Of a stretch of DNA of 29,158 bases, positions 1 to 4,875 are shown one piece after another. The translations under genes were made by a program, and so were the position numbers. Position 1 is the first letter of the stretch; every line of letters starts with the position of its first letter. Origin of the DNA: a virus; the IMG/VR virus record IMGVR_UViG_3300022858_000061, positions 1-29,158 of that record. One strand, 5' to 3'. The notes below the pieces were generated by a model. It had not been told where the DNA came from. It searched no databases and saw nothing but the letters and a program-made list of their open reading frames with translations.

Positions 1-25
1 TAATTAAATAAAAGAATAAAATAAC

Positions 26-364
26 ATGCTAATCCTACTATTTAATCTAATATTCATGATGCAACCTGTAGAAGTACCAGAGTTTGTTGAACAGATAGAC
101 ACAATGACCTGCTCGTTAAATGTTGTTTCTTGTGGAGAAAGTTGGGAAGATACATTAACAGATACAGAATATAGGATAATGATGTGTGAGAGTAAGGGAA
201 ATAATTTTGCAGAAAATCCAAATTCTTCAGCTAAAGGAATTTTTCAATTTCTTGACGGTACTTGGGAAAACTACTGCACAGGTGACGTTTTCAGCCCAGA
301 AGATAACCTAAAGTGTTTCAGAAAGTTATATCCACGACACCCCACATGGTGGGAATGTCGATAA
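26..364 (+). CDS. Lysozyme-like (transglycosylase/Rpf-type) secreted protein
   Basis: A 112-residue protein with a short hydrophobic N-terminus (LILLFNLIF) that could be a signal or membrane anchor, followed by a small lysozyme-like domain. The family pattern is visible: a catalytic-type Glu in MMCESKGN (E55), then NPNSSAKGIFQF (about 65-75), TW at 79-80, and a Cys-containing end with HPTWWEC. This is the order seen in soluble lytic transglycosylase and resuscitation-promoting-factor-like domains that cut peptidoglycan. Four or more cysteines (C54, C84, C97, C111) suggest disulfides and thus an exported protein. It could help lysis or be a virion-associated muralytic enzyme. No SD precedes the ATG. 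Family assignment is good; the exact role is inferred. Confidence 0.7.
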   Translation: MLILLFNLIFMMQPVEVPEFVEQIDTMTCSLNVVSCGESWEDTLTDTEYRIMMCESKGNNFAENPNSSAKGIFQFLDGTWENYCTGDVFSPEDNLKCFRKLYPRHPTWWECR

Positions 365-371
365 CCAACTA

Positions 372-380
372 TGGTATAAT
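372..380 (+). promoter_or_regulatory. Extended -10 promoter
   Basis: TGG directly followed by TATAAT (375-380) forms an extended -10 element (TGnTATAAT). No good -35 box lies at the usual distance, which is tolerated with an extended -10. It lies in the gap between the lysozyme-like gene and the zinc-ribbon gene at 422 and would start transcription near 387. Confidence 0.5.
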
Positions 381-421
381 TAGAGTACGGTACTCAATAG
401 AACAAGAAGGAGGCATTGGAT

Positions 422-619
422 ATGTGCTATGCAGGAACATTCGACAAGAAGAAGCATGGACTTGAAGCTTTCAGAAAGATGAGACATCTCCACCAGAGAA
501 AATGTGAGTGTATAACTTGCAGGAAGGATGTAACCGTAACTGTAACTGGTTACGGAAACAAGAAAGTTGCCATCTGCCCGAAGTGTAACAAACTGGCTTA
601 CAGTAAGAAAGGAAGGTGA
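422..619 (+). CDS. Small zinc-ribbon protein
   Basis: A 65-residue basic protein with two cysteine knuckles: C28/C30/C33 (CECITC) and C52/C55 (CPKC), separated by a short beta-like stretch. This is a zinc-ribbon layout and suggests nucleic-acid or protein binding. I chose ATG 422 rather than the in-frame TTG at 416 because a strong SD (AAGGAGG, 407-413) sits 8 nt before the ATG but only 2 nt before the TTG. This is one of the very few genes here with a good SD. The specific function is unknown. Confidence 0.65.
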   Translation: MCYAGTFDKKKHGLEAFRKMRHLHQRKCECITCRKDVTVTVTGYGNKKVAICPKCNKLAYSKKGR

Positions 620-631
620 TTAAATCTCCCA

Positions 632-690
632 GCCCAGGGTAACGGGCATGTTCTTTACTGGTTATGGTGTTCCAGTATAAAAAAACACCG
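632..690 (+). ncRNA. Leader RNA with hairpin and H-type pseudoknot
   Basis: The 96-nt gap between 619 and 716 has a hairpin (GCCC 632-635 with GGGC 644-647) followed by a classic H-type pseudoknot. Stem 1 is TACTGG (656-661) with CCAGTA (672-677). Stem 2 is GGTGTT (666-671) with AACACC (684-689). The stems interleave, with loop 1 of 4 nt (TTAT), no nucleotides between the stems, and an A-rich loop 3 (TAAAAA). Both six-base-pair stems are perfect. It ends about 26 nt before the next start codon, so it may be a riboswitch-like or protein-binding leader. The ligand is unknown. Confidence 0.55.
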
Positions 691-715
691 CCTAAAAAAA
701 TTAACTAAAACAAAT

Positions 716-862
716 ATGAAAAGAATTATTAACTGGTTACTAGGTAGATGTAGATTCTACCCCATGTGTAAGAACAGAGATAATTTAAATGCTTGTTGTA
801 TTGGTTATGAGAAGTCTAGTTATTGTGGATATGCAAGGGAACAATACAAAAATGATAAATAG
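716..862 (+). CDS. Small cysteine-rich protein
   Basis: A 48-residue ORF starting MKRIINWLLGRC with five cysteines (RC, MC, ACC, YC) and ending EQYKNDK. The cysteine spacing and the Trp/Leu-rich N-terminus look like selected coding sequence, perhaps a metal-binding or disulfide microprotein. It overlaps the following HNH gene by 11 nt and sits right after the pseudoknot leader, so it may be the gene that this leader controls. No family recognised. Confidence 0.5.
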   Translation: MKRIINWLLGRCRFYPMCKNRDNLNACCIGYEKSSYCGYAREQYKNDK

Positions 863-1268
863 AAAAAAGATAAATAATAGAATAAAAGAATACAGAAAGA
901 CACATTCTAGAAAAGAAGAATATAAGAAGAGATATGTAGAAAATAAATTATTATATAAAAAACATGTTGACAAACGTAATAATTTAATTAAGAAATATGG
1001 TGGTACACATACTTTAGGAGAATGGAATGATTTAAAAATAAAATATAATTATACTTGTCCATGCTGTAATACAAGAGAGCCAGATATTATATTAACTGTA
1101 GATCATATTGTATCAGTAAGTGTTTGGGGTGAATGGATAAAAGAAAATAAACATATAAAGTATATGTATGATGATATAAAAAACATACAACCATTGTGCT
1201 TAAAATGTAATCTTTCTAAACAAAACAAAGTAATAACTTACAGAGACAAATGTTCAAACTTGAAATAA
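852..1268 (+). CDS. HNH endonuclease, homing type
   Basis: A 138-residue basic protein. Residues 1-50 are lysine-rich and helical, probably DNA-contacting. The HNH module follows: CPCC (69-72), the catalytic DH pair (84-85), an Asn-containing stretch and CLKC (116-119), with the cysteines binding a structural zinc. I start at ATG 852 (MINRKK) because the upstream in-frame ATG at 789 would read backwards through the 716-862 gene. It overlaps the gene before it by 11 nt and the gene after it by 19 nt, so it is tightly coupled. Unlike the HNH genes at 2519 and 13709 it has no visible promoter of its own. Probably a selfish homing endonuclease, though a packaging-associated role cannot be excluded. 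Confidence 0.75.
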   Translation: MINRKKINNRIKEYRKTHSRKEEYKKRYVENKLLYKKHVDKRNNLIKKYGGTHTLGEWNDLKIKYNYTCPCCNTREPDIILTVDHIVSVSVWGEWIKENKHIKYMYDDIKNIQPLCLKCNLSKQNKVITYRDKCSNLK

Positions 1269-1789
1269 CAACTGAACAGAAAGAGTACGCCTGGAAGTTA
1301 GTAAATGAATGTAATTTTGGTAATAGAGGTGTCTTTGATGGCAATAAAGAGAGACAATATACAGGAATACTAGGAGAAGTAGTTATGGCTGATGGTATAG
1401 GATTTGGAAGACCACTTGGAGGATTAGGAAGTGATAATGGTATTGACTTCATAATTCACGATATGGCAATAGATCTTAAAACAATGGGCAGAACAGTTGA
1501 TCCTACAAATAATTATATCAATAATTTAGTAGCTTCACAGGTAGAATCAGAGACAGAAATGTATGTATTCGCATCAATTAACAAAGGAACACTAGAAATG
1601 ACGTTTTGTGGCTTCATAAAGAAGGAGAATCTTGATAAGTATTTCCTCCCTAAAGGCACAAAAAGGATAAGATTTGATAAAACATCGTTCATATTTAAGG
1701 TAGATACATACGAAATACCTAATAAAGAGCTGATAAACGCAGATAGCTTCAGCGAATTAACTAATAAAATACATCAATATTCATTATGA
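1250..1789 (+). CDS. PD-(D/E)XK-fold nuclease
   Basis: A 179-residue protein whose central part carries a restriction-endonuclease-like core: E43 in ILGEVV, D66 in NGIDF, and the D-x-K pair D75/K77 in IDLKTMG. The spacing fits a phage PD-(D/E)XK nuclease that binds Mg2+ and cleaves DNA. Typical roles are recombination, resolving replication intermediates or host DNA breakdown. It lies between two HNH proteins and ends with an ATGA overlap onto the NinG-like gene, consistent with a DNA recombination/repair operon. No SD. The fold is a good match; the substrate is unknown. Confidence 0.65.
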   Translation: MFKLEITTEQKEYAWKLVNECNFGNRGVFDGNKERQYTGILGEVVMADGIGFGRPLGGLGSDNGIDFIIHDMAIDLKTMGRTVDPTNNYINNLVASQVESETEMYVFASINKGTLEMTFCGFIKKENLDKYFLPKGTKRIRFDKTSFIFKVDTYEIPNKELINADSFSELTNKIHQYSL

Positions 1790-2157
1790 GAATAAAGATA
1801 CTAAAAGAAGATACAATATTTAGTAAATACATAAGGGATAGAGATAAATGGACTTGTCAGAAATGTACTACTAAATACTACCCACCAGCTAGAGGACTTG
1901 AATGTTCACATTTTTGGGGAAGAGGTAATTGGGCTGTAAGGTTTGATGAAGATAATGCTGATGCTTTATGTACTGGCTGTCATATGAGGTCAGAAGGAGA
2001 GAAGCAAGGATGGTACAGAGACTTTAAAATAAAACAGTTAGGAGAGGAAAGATACAATAGATTAAGGAGGAAAGCAAATAGTACGCTGAAAAAGGAGGAA
2101 GCAATCAGGAGATTTAATAAGAAAATAGCTCAATTAAATATATCAAAAGACGATTAG
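1786..2157 (+). CDS. ninG: NinG/Rap-like HNH nuclease
   Basis: A 123-residue protein resembling the lambda NinG (Rap) family: C24-x2-C27, the SHFWGR stretch with the conserved Ser-His (41-42), then C62, C65 and H66 in LCTGCH, followed by a basic helical tail. In lambda, NinG/Rap promotes Red-mediated recombination and cleaves branched DNA. Start is ATG 1786, overlapping the previous stop (ATGA). Paired with the PD-(D/E)XK nuclease it suggests a recombination module. It has none of the features of the mobile HNH cassettes. The family call is strong, the symbol less so. Confidence 0.7.
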   Translation: MRIKILKEDTIFSKYIRDRDKWTCQKCTTKYYPPARGLECSHFWGRGNWAVRFDEDNADALCTGCHMRSEGEKQGWYRDFKIKQLGEERYNRLRRKANSTLKKEEAIRRFNKKIAQLNISKDD

Positions 2158-2178
2158 AGTTATTTTCCTTCGAAATTT

Positions 2179-2227
2179 GTAGTGGTAGTAACTAGAACCT
2201 GTTAAACAGGCAGAGTGCTATCACTAC
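2179..2227 (+). ncRNA. Two-stem structured RNA upstream of HTH gene
   Basis: A 10-bp stem with one G-U pair (GTAGTGGTAG 2179-2188 with CTATCACTAC 2218-2227) encloses a 5-bp hairpin (CCTGT 2198-2202 with ACAGG 2206-2210). It lies in the only gap before the HTH gene at 2253. No U-tract follows, so it is not a simple terminator. It is a plausible cis-regulatory element or protein-binding hairpin, and as DNA it is a dyad that a protein could bind. Confidence 0.5.
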
Positions 2228-2252
2228 GGTTTTGTGGGACAAATAAACAACT

Positions 2253-2453
2253 ATGCAATTAAAAAAGGACAAGTATTACAAACCAAAAGACATAGCAGAC
2301 AATGGCTGGATAGTTAATTCTAAAGGCAATCCTGATTACTATTTTATTTTACGACACATAAAATTAGGTAATATTAGCGCAAAAGACTATTGTTCAACAA
2401 AAAAGAACTACTTTTTAATAAGAGGTAGTGAGATATTAAAATTTAATGAATAA
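2253..2453 (+). CDS. Small HTH (excisionase/MerR-like) protein
   Basis: A 66-residue protein. The N-terminal YYKPKDIADNG resembles the first helices of a winged-helix excisionase/MerR-type DNA-binding domain, followed by a recognition-helix-like RHIKLGNISAKDY and a beta turn with YFLIRGSEILKF. Similar small proteins often act as phage DNA-binding regulators or excisionases. It follows the structured element at 2179-2227, which could be its operator. The call rests on pattern only. Confidence 0.45.
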   Translation: MQLKKDKYYKPKDIADNGWIVNSKGNPDYYFILRHIKLGNISAKDYCSTKKNYFLIRGSEILKFNE

Positions 2454-2457
2454 TCAA

Positions 2458-2487
2458 ATGAAAATACTCAATCTTTATGATATTTGA
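2458..2487 (+). pseudogene. Orphaned original 5' end of the C5 methyltransferase gene
   Basis: ATG 2458, only 4 nt after the HTH stop, opens MKILNLYDI and then a stop. MKILNLY matches MRILNAY, the start of the methyltransferase at 2998, at five of seven residues, but the codons differ (AAA/CGT, ATA/ATC, CTC/TTA, CTT/GCT). The match breaks exactly where the HNH cassette begins (TTGACT at 2484). The best reading is that this is the ancestral gene start, left behind when the HNH cassette entered the gene. Confidence 0.6.
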
Positions 2488-2510
2488 CTTTATAACATAG
2501 ATTTGATAAT
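2484..2510 (+). promoter_or_regulatory. Promoter of HNH cassette
   Basis: TTGACT (2484-2489), 15 bp spacer, GATAAT (2505-2510), followed by ATT. The predicted start of transcription is at or next to the HNH ATG (2519), so the mRNA would be nearly leaderless. The layout is the same as at 13653-13679 upstream of the other HNH cassette and differs from the main phage promoters (TTGACA, 16-17 bp). Confidence 0.5.
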
Positions 2511-2518
2511 ATTAATAT

Positions 2519-3010
2519 ATGGAAAGAAATAAAAAAGGACAATTTATAAAAGGAACAAACGGTGAAACTTATGATGGTTTTGGTATTTGGTATGACAAAA
2601 AAGGATATGCAAATATTTGGATAAATATGAAATCTATTAAATTACATATTTATATATGGGAAAAAGCTAATGGAGAAAAACTAAAAGGATATGATATACA
2701 TCATAAAGATTTTAATAAAAGAAATTATAAATTATCTAATTTAGAATTATTAAATAAGTCTGACCATTTAAAAATACATGCTGGTTGGATAAGAAAAAAT
2801 AACAAATGGATATTAAAGCCATGTAAAGATTGTAAAAAAATATTGCCCTTGGATAAATTTTATCAAAGGAAAGGATTAACACCATCAAATATTTGTATTA
2901 AATGTAGTTTAATTATGTGGAAGAAAAAAAGAAAAGATAAAAAGTGGGTTGAAGAAAAAAAGAAATATTTAAGAAACTATTATAAAAATAAAAAAATATG
3001 CGTATCTTAA
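2519..3010 (+). CDS. HNH homing endonuclease with zinc finger
   Basis: A 163-residue, very lysine-rich protein. Residues 1-50 hold a small beta-rich module with KLHIYIWEKANG, then the HNH_3-type core DIHHKDFNKRNYKLSNLE (catalytic HH 61-62, N74) and H83. A C-terminal zinc finger (C102/C105 and C126/C129) probably binds DNA. This is the standard free-standing phage homing endonuclease plan. It has its own promoter, sits between an orphaned methyltransferase 5' end and the intact methyltransferase, and overlaps the latter by 13 nt. Base composition is even more A-rich than its neighbours, consistent with separate mobility. Confidence 0.85.
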   Translation: MERNKKGQFIKGTNGETYDGFGIWYDKKGYANIWINMKSIKLHIYIWEKANGEKLKGYDIHHKDFNKRNYKLSNLELLNKSDHLKIHAGWIRKNNKWILKPCKDCKKILPLDKFYQRKGLTPSNICIKCSLIMWKKKRKDKKWVEEKKKYLRNYYKNKKICVS

Positions 3011-3615
3011 ATGCTTATTCAGGGATAGGCGGTAATAGAAAGCCCTGGGGAAACAAATATCAAGTGACTGCTATTGAAAATGATCCAGATATAGCAAAAA
3101 TATATAGTGATCTATTTCCAAAAGATAAAGTCATTGTTGCAGACGCTCATCAATACATATTAGAACACTACAAGGAGTTTGATTTTATTTGGAGTAGCCC
3201 ACCTTGCCAAAGTCACTCAAGTTTTAGAAAAAATATTTGTGTTAGGTATCGTGGTACAGAACCGGTTTATCCAGATATGACACTGTATCAAGAGATATTA
3301 TTCCTACAGCATCACGCTGACTGTAAGTGGGTTGTAGAAAATGTAAAACCATATTATAAGACATTGATTGGACCATCAGTCATATTGCAAAGGCATTTAT
3401 TCTGGTCAAACTTTGAAATACCAATTAGAGAATTCAAGAAAGACAATATCAGAACAGCACAAATACCAGACTTGCAAGAGAAATATGGGTTTGATTTGTC
3501 AAATTATAAACTGAAAAACAAAAGGCAAGTTTTAAGAAATTGTGTTGAGCCAGAAGTAGGAAAGCATGTGTTAGATTGTGCTATGGGAAAACAGAAACAA
3601 AAGAATTTATTCTAA
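2998..3615 (+). CDS. DNA (cytosine-5) methyltransferase, compact phage type
   Basis: A 205-residue class I methyltransferase. Motif I for AdoMet binding is AYSGIGGN (6-13), motif IV with the catalytic cysteine is SPPCQS (C70), and motif VI is ENV (114-116). It methylates carbon 5 of cytosine, probably protecting phage DNA from host restriction. It is short for the family (usually 300 or more), with a reduced target-recognition region and no obvious motif VIII QxRxR. Start is ATG 2998. A second, diverged copy of the first seven codons lies upstream of the HNH gene at 2458. No partner endonuclease is evident, so it looks like an orphan methylase. Confidence 0.85.
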   Translation: MRILNAYSGIGGNRKPWGNKYQVTAIENDPDIAKIYSDLFPKDKVIVADAHQYILEHYKEFDFIWSSPPCQSHSSFRKNICVRYRGTEPVYPDMTLYQEILFLQHHADCKWVVENVKPYYKTLIGPSVILQRHLFWSNFEIPIREFKKDNIRTAQIPDLQEKYGFDLSNYKLKNKRQVLRNCVEPEVGKHVLDCAMGKQKQKNLF

Positions 3616-3619
3616 CTAC

Positions 3620-3648
3620 TTGACAGATATAAAAAAGTAGTCTATCAT
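3620..3648 (+). promoter_or_regulatory. Strong sigma70-type promoter
   Basis: TTGACA (3620-3625), 17 bp, TATCAT (3643-3648), followed by GTAAGTACAT. Predicted start near 3655. It is the best promoter in the left half, lies immediately after the methyltransferase stop, and points into the noncoding control region ahead of the terminase operon. A terminator follows about 45 nt into the transcript. Confidence 0.75.
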
Positions 3649-3697
3649 GTAAGTACATTCCTTCACAGCAATACATTTAAATTTATTCAGTGTACAC

Positions 3698-3727
3698 AAG
3701 AGGTCTTCGGGAATGTGGACCTCTTTT
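3698..3727 (+). terminator. Intrinsic terminator of a short leader transcript
   Basis: Perfect 8-bp stem AAGAGGTC (3698-3705) with GACCTCTT (3718-3725), running into a T-tract (3724-3727). It would end transcripts from the promoter at 3620 after about 75 nt. The terminator loop contains GGAATGT (3710-3716), exactly complementary to ACATTCC at 3655-3661, the very 5' end of the same RNA, so the loop could form a pseudoknot or be disrupted by that pairing. Confidence 0.7.
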
Positions 3728-3750
3728 GTATTCGCTACAATTTAATAAGG

Positions 3751-3790
3751 CCAGTTTTACCCTTGATTTTACTGGATAATCTAAATCAAG
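3751..3790 (+). ncRNA. H-type pseudoknot in late leader
   Basis: Stem 1 is CCAGT (3751-3755) with ACTGG (3771-3775). Stem 2 is CTTGATTT (3762-3769) with AAATCAAG (3783-3790). They interleave with loops of 6, 1 and 7 nt, a geometrically ideal H-type pseudoknot with perfect stems of 5 and 8 bp. It lies between the first terminator and the second promoter in a 483-nt stretch without genes. If transcribed by read-through from 3620 it could be a cis-acting RNA such as an antitermination signal. No ORF of note covers it. Confidence 0.55.
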
Positions 3791-3827
3791 CCAATCTAAC
3801 TTAATTCCGAGTATGCGTTAAGGACAG

Positions 3828-3876
3828 GTTGTCGCCAGATATAAAACCTAGCAATGTCGTCCCCTGACAACTAGGT
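3828..3876 (+). ncRNA. Compound hairpin with alternative pseudoknot
   Basis: ACCTAG (3846-3851) pairs with CTAGGT (3871-3876), with an inner stem TGTC (3855-3858) and GACA (3866-3869). Alternatively GTTGTC (3828-3833) pairs with GACAAC (3866-3871), interleaving with the first stem. The two choices compete, as in switching RNAs. It belongs to the same noncoding region (3616-4098). The remainder of that region (about 3880-4000) shows A/T-rich sequence and a small hairpin near 3976-3997, but no gene that I can support. Confidence 0.4.
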
Positions 3877-4003
3877 CTCTTACTTGTTGATAACTTGATA
3901 AATCGAATCTTATTAATACATAAAAAAATCTTTTTAACGCTTATATAATACAATAAGAGTATAGAGGGGAATACCTTATGCGTCGTAAAACGTAAGAATA
4001 GAG

Positions 4004-4031
4004 TTGACAAACTATTTCTATATGATAGAAT
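4004..4031 (+). promoter_or_regulatory. Sigma70-type promoter ahead of the terminase operon
   Basis: TTGACA (4004-4009), 16 bp, TAGAAT (4026-4031), followed by AAGTACAT, a sequence also found just after the -10 box of the 3620 promoter. The predicted start near 4038 leaves only about 60 nt before the terminator at 4073-4098 and the first codon at 4099. Confidence 0.7.
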
Positions 4032-4072
4032 AAGTACATGAAGAGAGGAAACAAAAGATTAATAATCTAATC

Positions 4073-4098
4073 CAACGCAATTTTAGCGTTGTTTTTTT
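4073..4098 (+). terminator. Intrinsic terminator abutting the first terminase-operon codon
   Basis: CAACGC (4073-4078), loop AATTTTA, GCGTTG (4086-4091), then seven T (4092-4098) that run straight into the ATG at 4099. As drawn it would stop most transcripts from the 4004 promoter just before the operon. This makes sense only if it is read through conditionally by antitermination or attenuation, or if it ends a separate short RNA. Confidence 0.75.
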
Positions 4099-4434
4099 AT
4101 GAATATAAGTGAAATAATAGTTGAATTAAGGGATGTGGAGAAGTTGTCCATATTAACTCCAGCTCAATTATCAGAGTATCTATGTTTACTTTCAGCCAGA
4201 ATAGATGTAGTAGGCAAACATATCATAGAGAAAGAACAGGCATACAGCTTTAAATGGGATGAAATAAGAGAACTAACAGATTCTGACAAACAGGCTGATA
4301 ATAAGATTAAACAAACAGATCAATACAAAGAACTAGAACAGGCAAAATATATATACAAGGCAGTAATGGAATCAATCAGAAGCCTTAAGAAGATGCTGAC
4401 AGTAAAGAGTGATGAATTAAGGAATATGTGTTAA
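4099..4434 (+). CDS. Unknown helical protein preceding terminase
   Basis: A 111-residue, almost wholly alpha-helical protein (heptad-like stretches around 30-60 and 70-105). I recognise no domain. Its position just before the small terminase gene is common for small packaging- or head-associated helical proteins, but that is only context. The start codon follows directly on the U-tract of a terminator with no SD, so initiation is unusual. Confidence 0.6.
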   Translation: MNISEIIVELRDVEKLSILTPAQLSEYLCLLSARIDVVGKHIIEKEQAYSFKWDEIRELTDSDKQADNKIKQTDQYKELEQAKYIYKAVMESIRSLKKMLTVKSDELRNMC

Positions 4435-4488
4435 TTTTACGACACATAGACTTGGCTAAAGTTAGGTAATTAAGTAAGTAATAATACT

Positions 4489-4875
4489 ATGGGATCAGTA
4501 CCAGAGAATTTTCATGGAGTGAAAGGAAAAAGTGGAAGGAAATCAATGTATCAAGAAAAGATGGATGCAGAGTTTTTGGCTAAAATGTTTTTTGAGGATC
4601 AGGATGAAGAAGACCTAATTAAACAGATAGAATCAGGAAAGTTCTCAATAAAGACAAGGTTACTGTTAAAGGCTATGGAAGGTAATGAAAAGGTAATGCT
4701 AGAGTTTTTTAAGAAGATATACCCAGATAAGATCGAAAGCACTATACAGGATGATAGGGTGGAAGAGGCATTGAAATCATTAAAAGAATTAGGTAATGAA
4801 GACAAGGACGTACAAAGCAGCGGAGATACTGTTCAAACTGGAGAACAAGCCCCTGATAATACCACCAAGGTTTAG
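4489..4875 (+). CDS. terS: Terminase small subunit (probable)
   Basis: A 128-residue protein. The N-terminal NFHGVKGKSGRKS resembles the loop seen at the start of many small terminase or packaging proteins, and the middle is helical (MDAEFLAKMFFEDQDEEDLIKQIESG, TRLLLKAMEGNEKVMLEFFKKIYPDKI). The C-terminus is acidic and disordered. The small subunit recognises phage DNA and recruits the large subunit. The large terminase gene overlaps its 3' end by about 80 nt in another frame. Assigned mostly by context and general pattern. Confidence 0.6.
   Translation: MGSVPENFHGVKGKSGRKSMYQEKMDAEFLAKMFFEDQDEEDLIKQIESGKFSIKTRLLLKAMEGNEKVMLEFFKKIYPDKIESTIQDDRVEEALKSLKELGNEDKDVQSSGDTVQTGEQAPDNTTKV

Noticed and set aside
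656-689. Fluoride (crcB) riboswitch, suggested by ATGGTGTTC with flanking stem
   Set aside because: The second hairpin and the conserved 3' TGATG-type segment of that class are missing; only the first stem-loop looks similar.
2179-2227. tRNA gene, suggested by a GTT-containing hairpin and GGTAG
   Set aside because: No acceptor stem, 7-nt anticodon loop or T-arm consensus; the loop of the inner hairpin is only 3 nt.
2484-3010. Group I intron carrying the HNH gene inside the methyltransferase
   Set aside because: The methyltransferase has a complete second start after the HNH gene and I saw no clear group I core; the duplicated N-terminus would be left in a spliced product.
4038-4070. Ten-codon leader peptide (MKRGNKRLII) before the terminator, as in amino-acid attenuation
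   Set aside because: The ATG would be at or next to the transcription start with no ribosome site, and there is no run of a single controlling amino acid.
2346-4448. 15-nt identical sequence ATTTTACGACACATA at 2346 and 4434, with TTAGGTAAT following both
   Set aside because: A 15-nt match is expected a few times by chance in an AT-rich window of this size; the second copy lies in a short gap and encodes nothing convincing.
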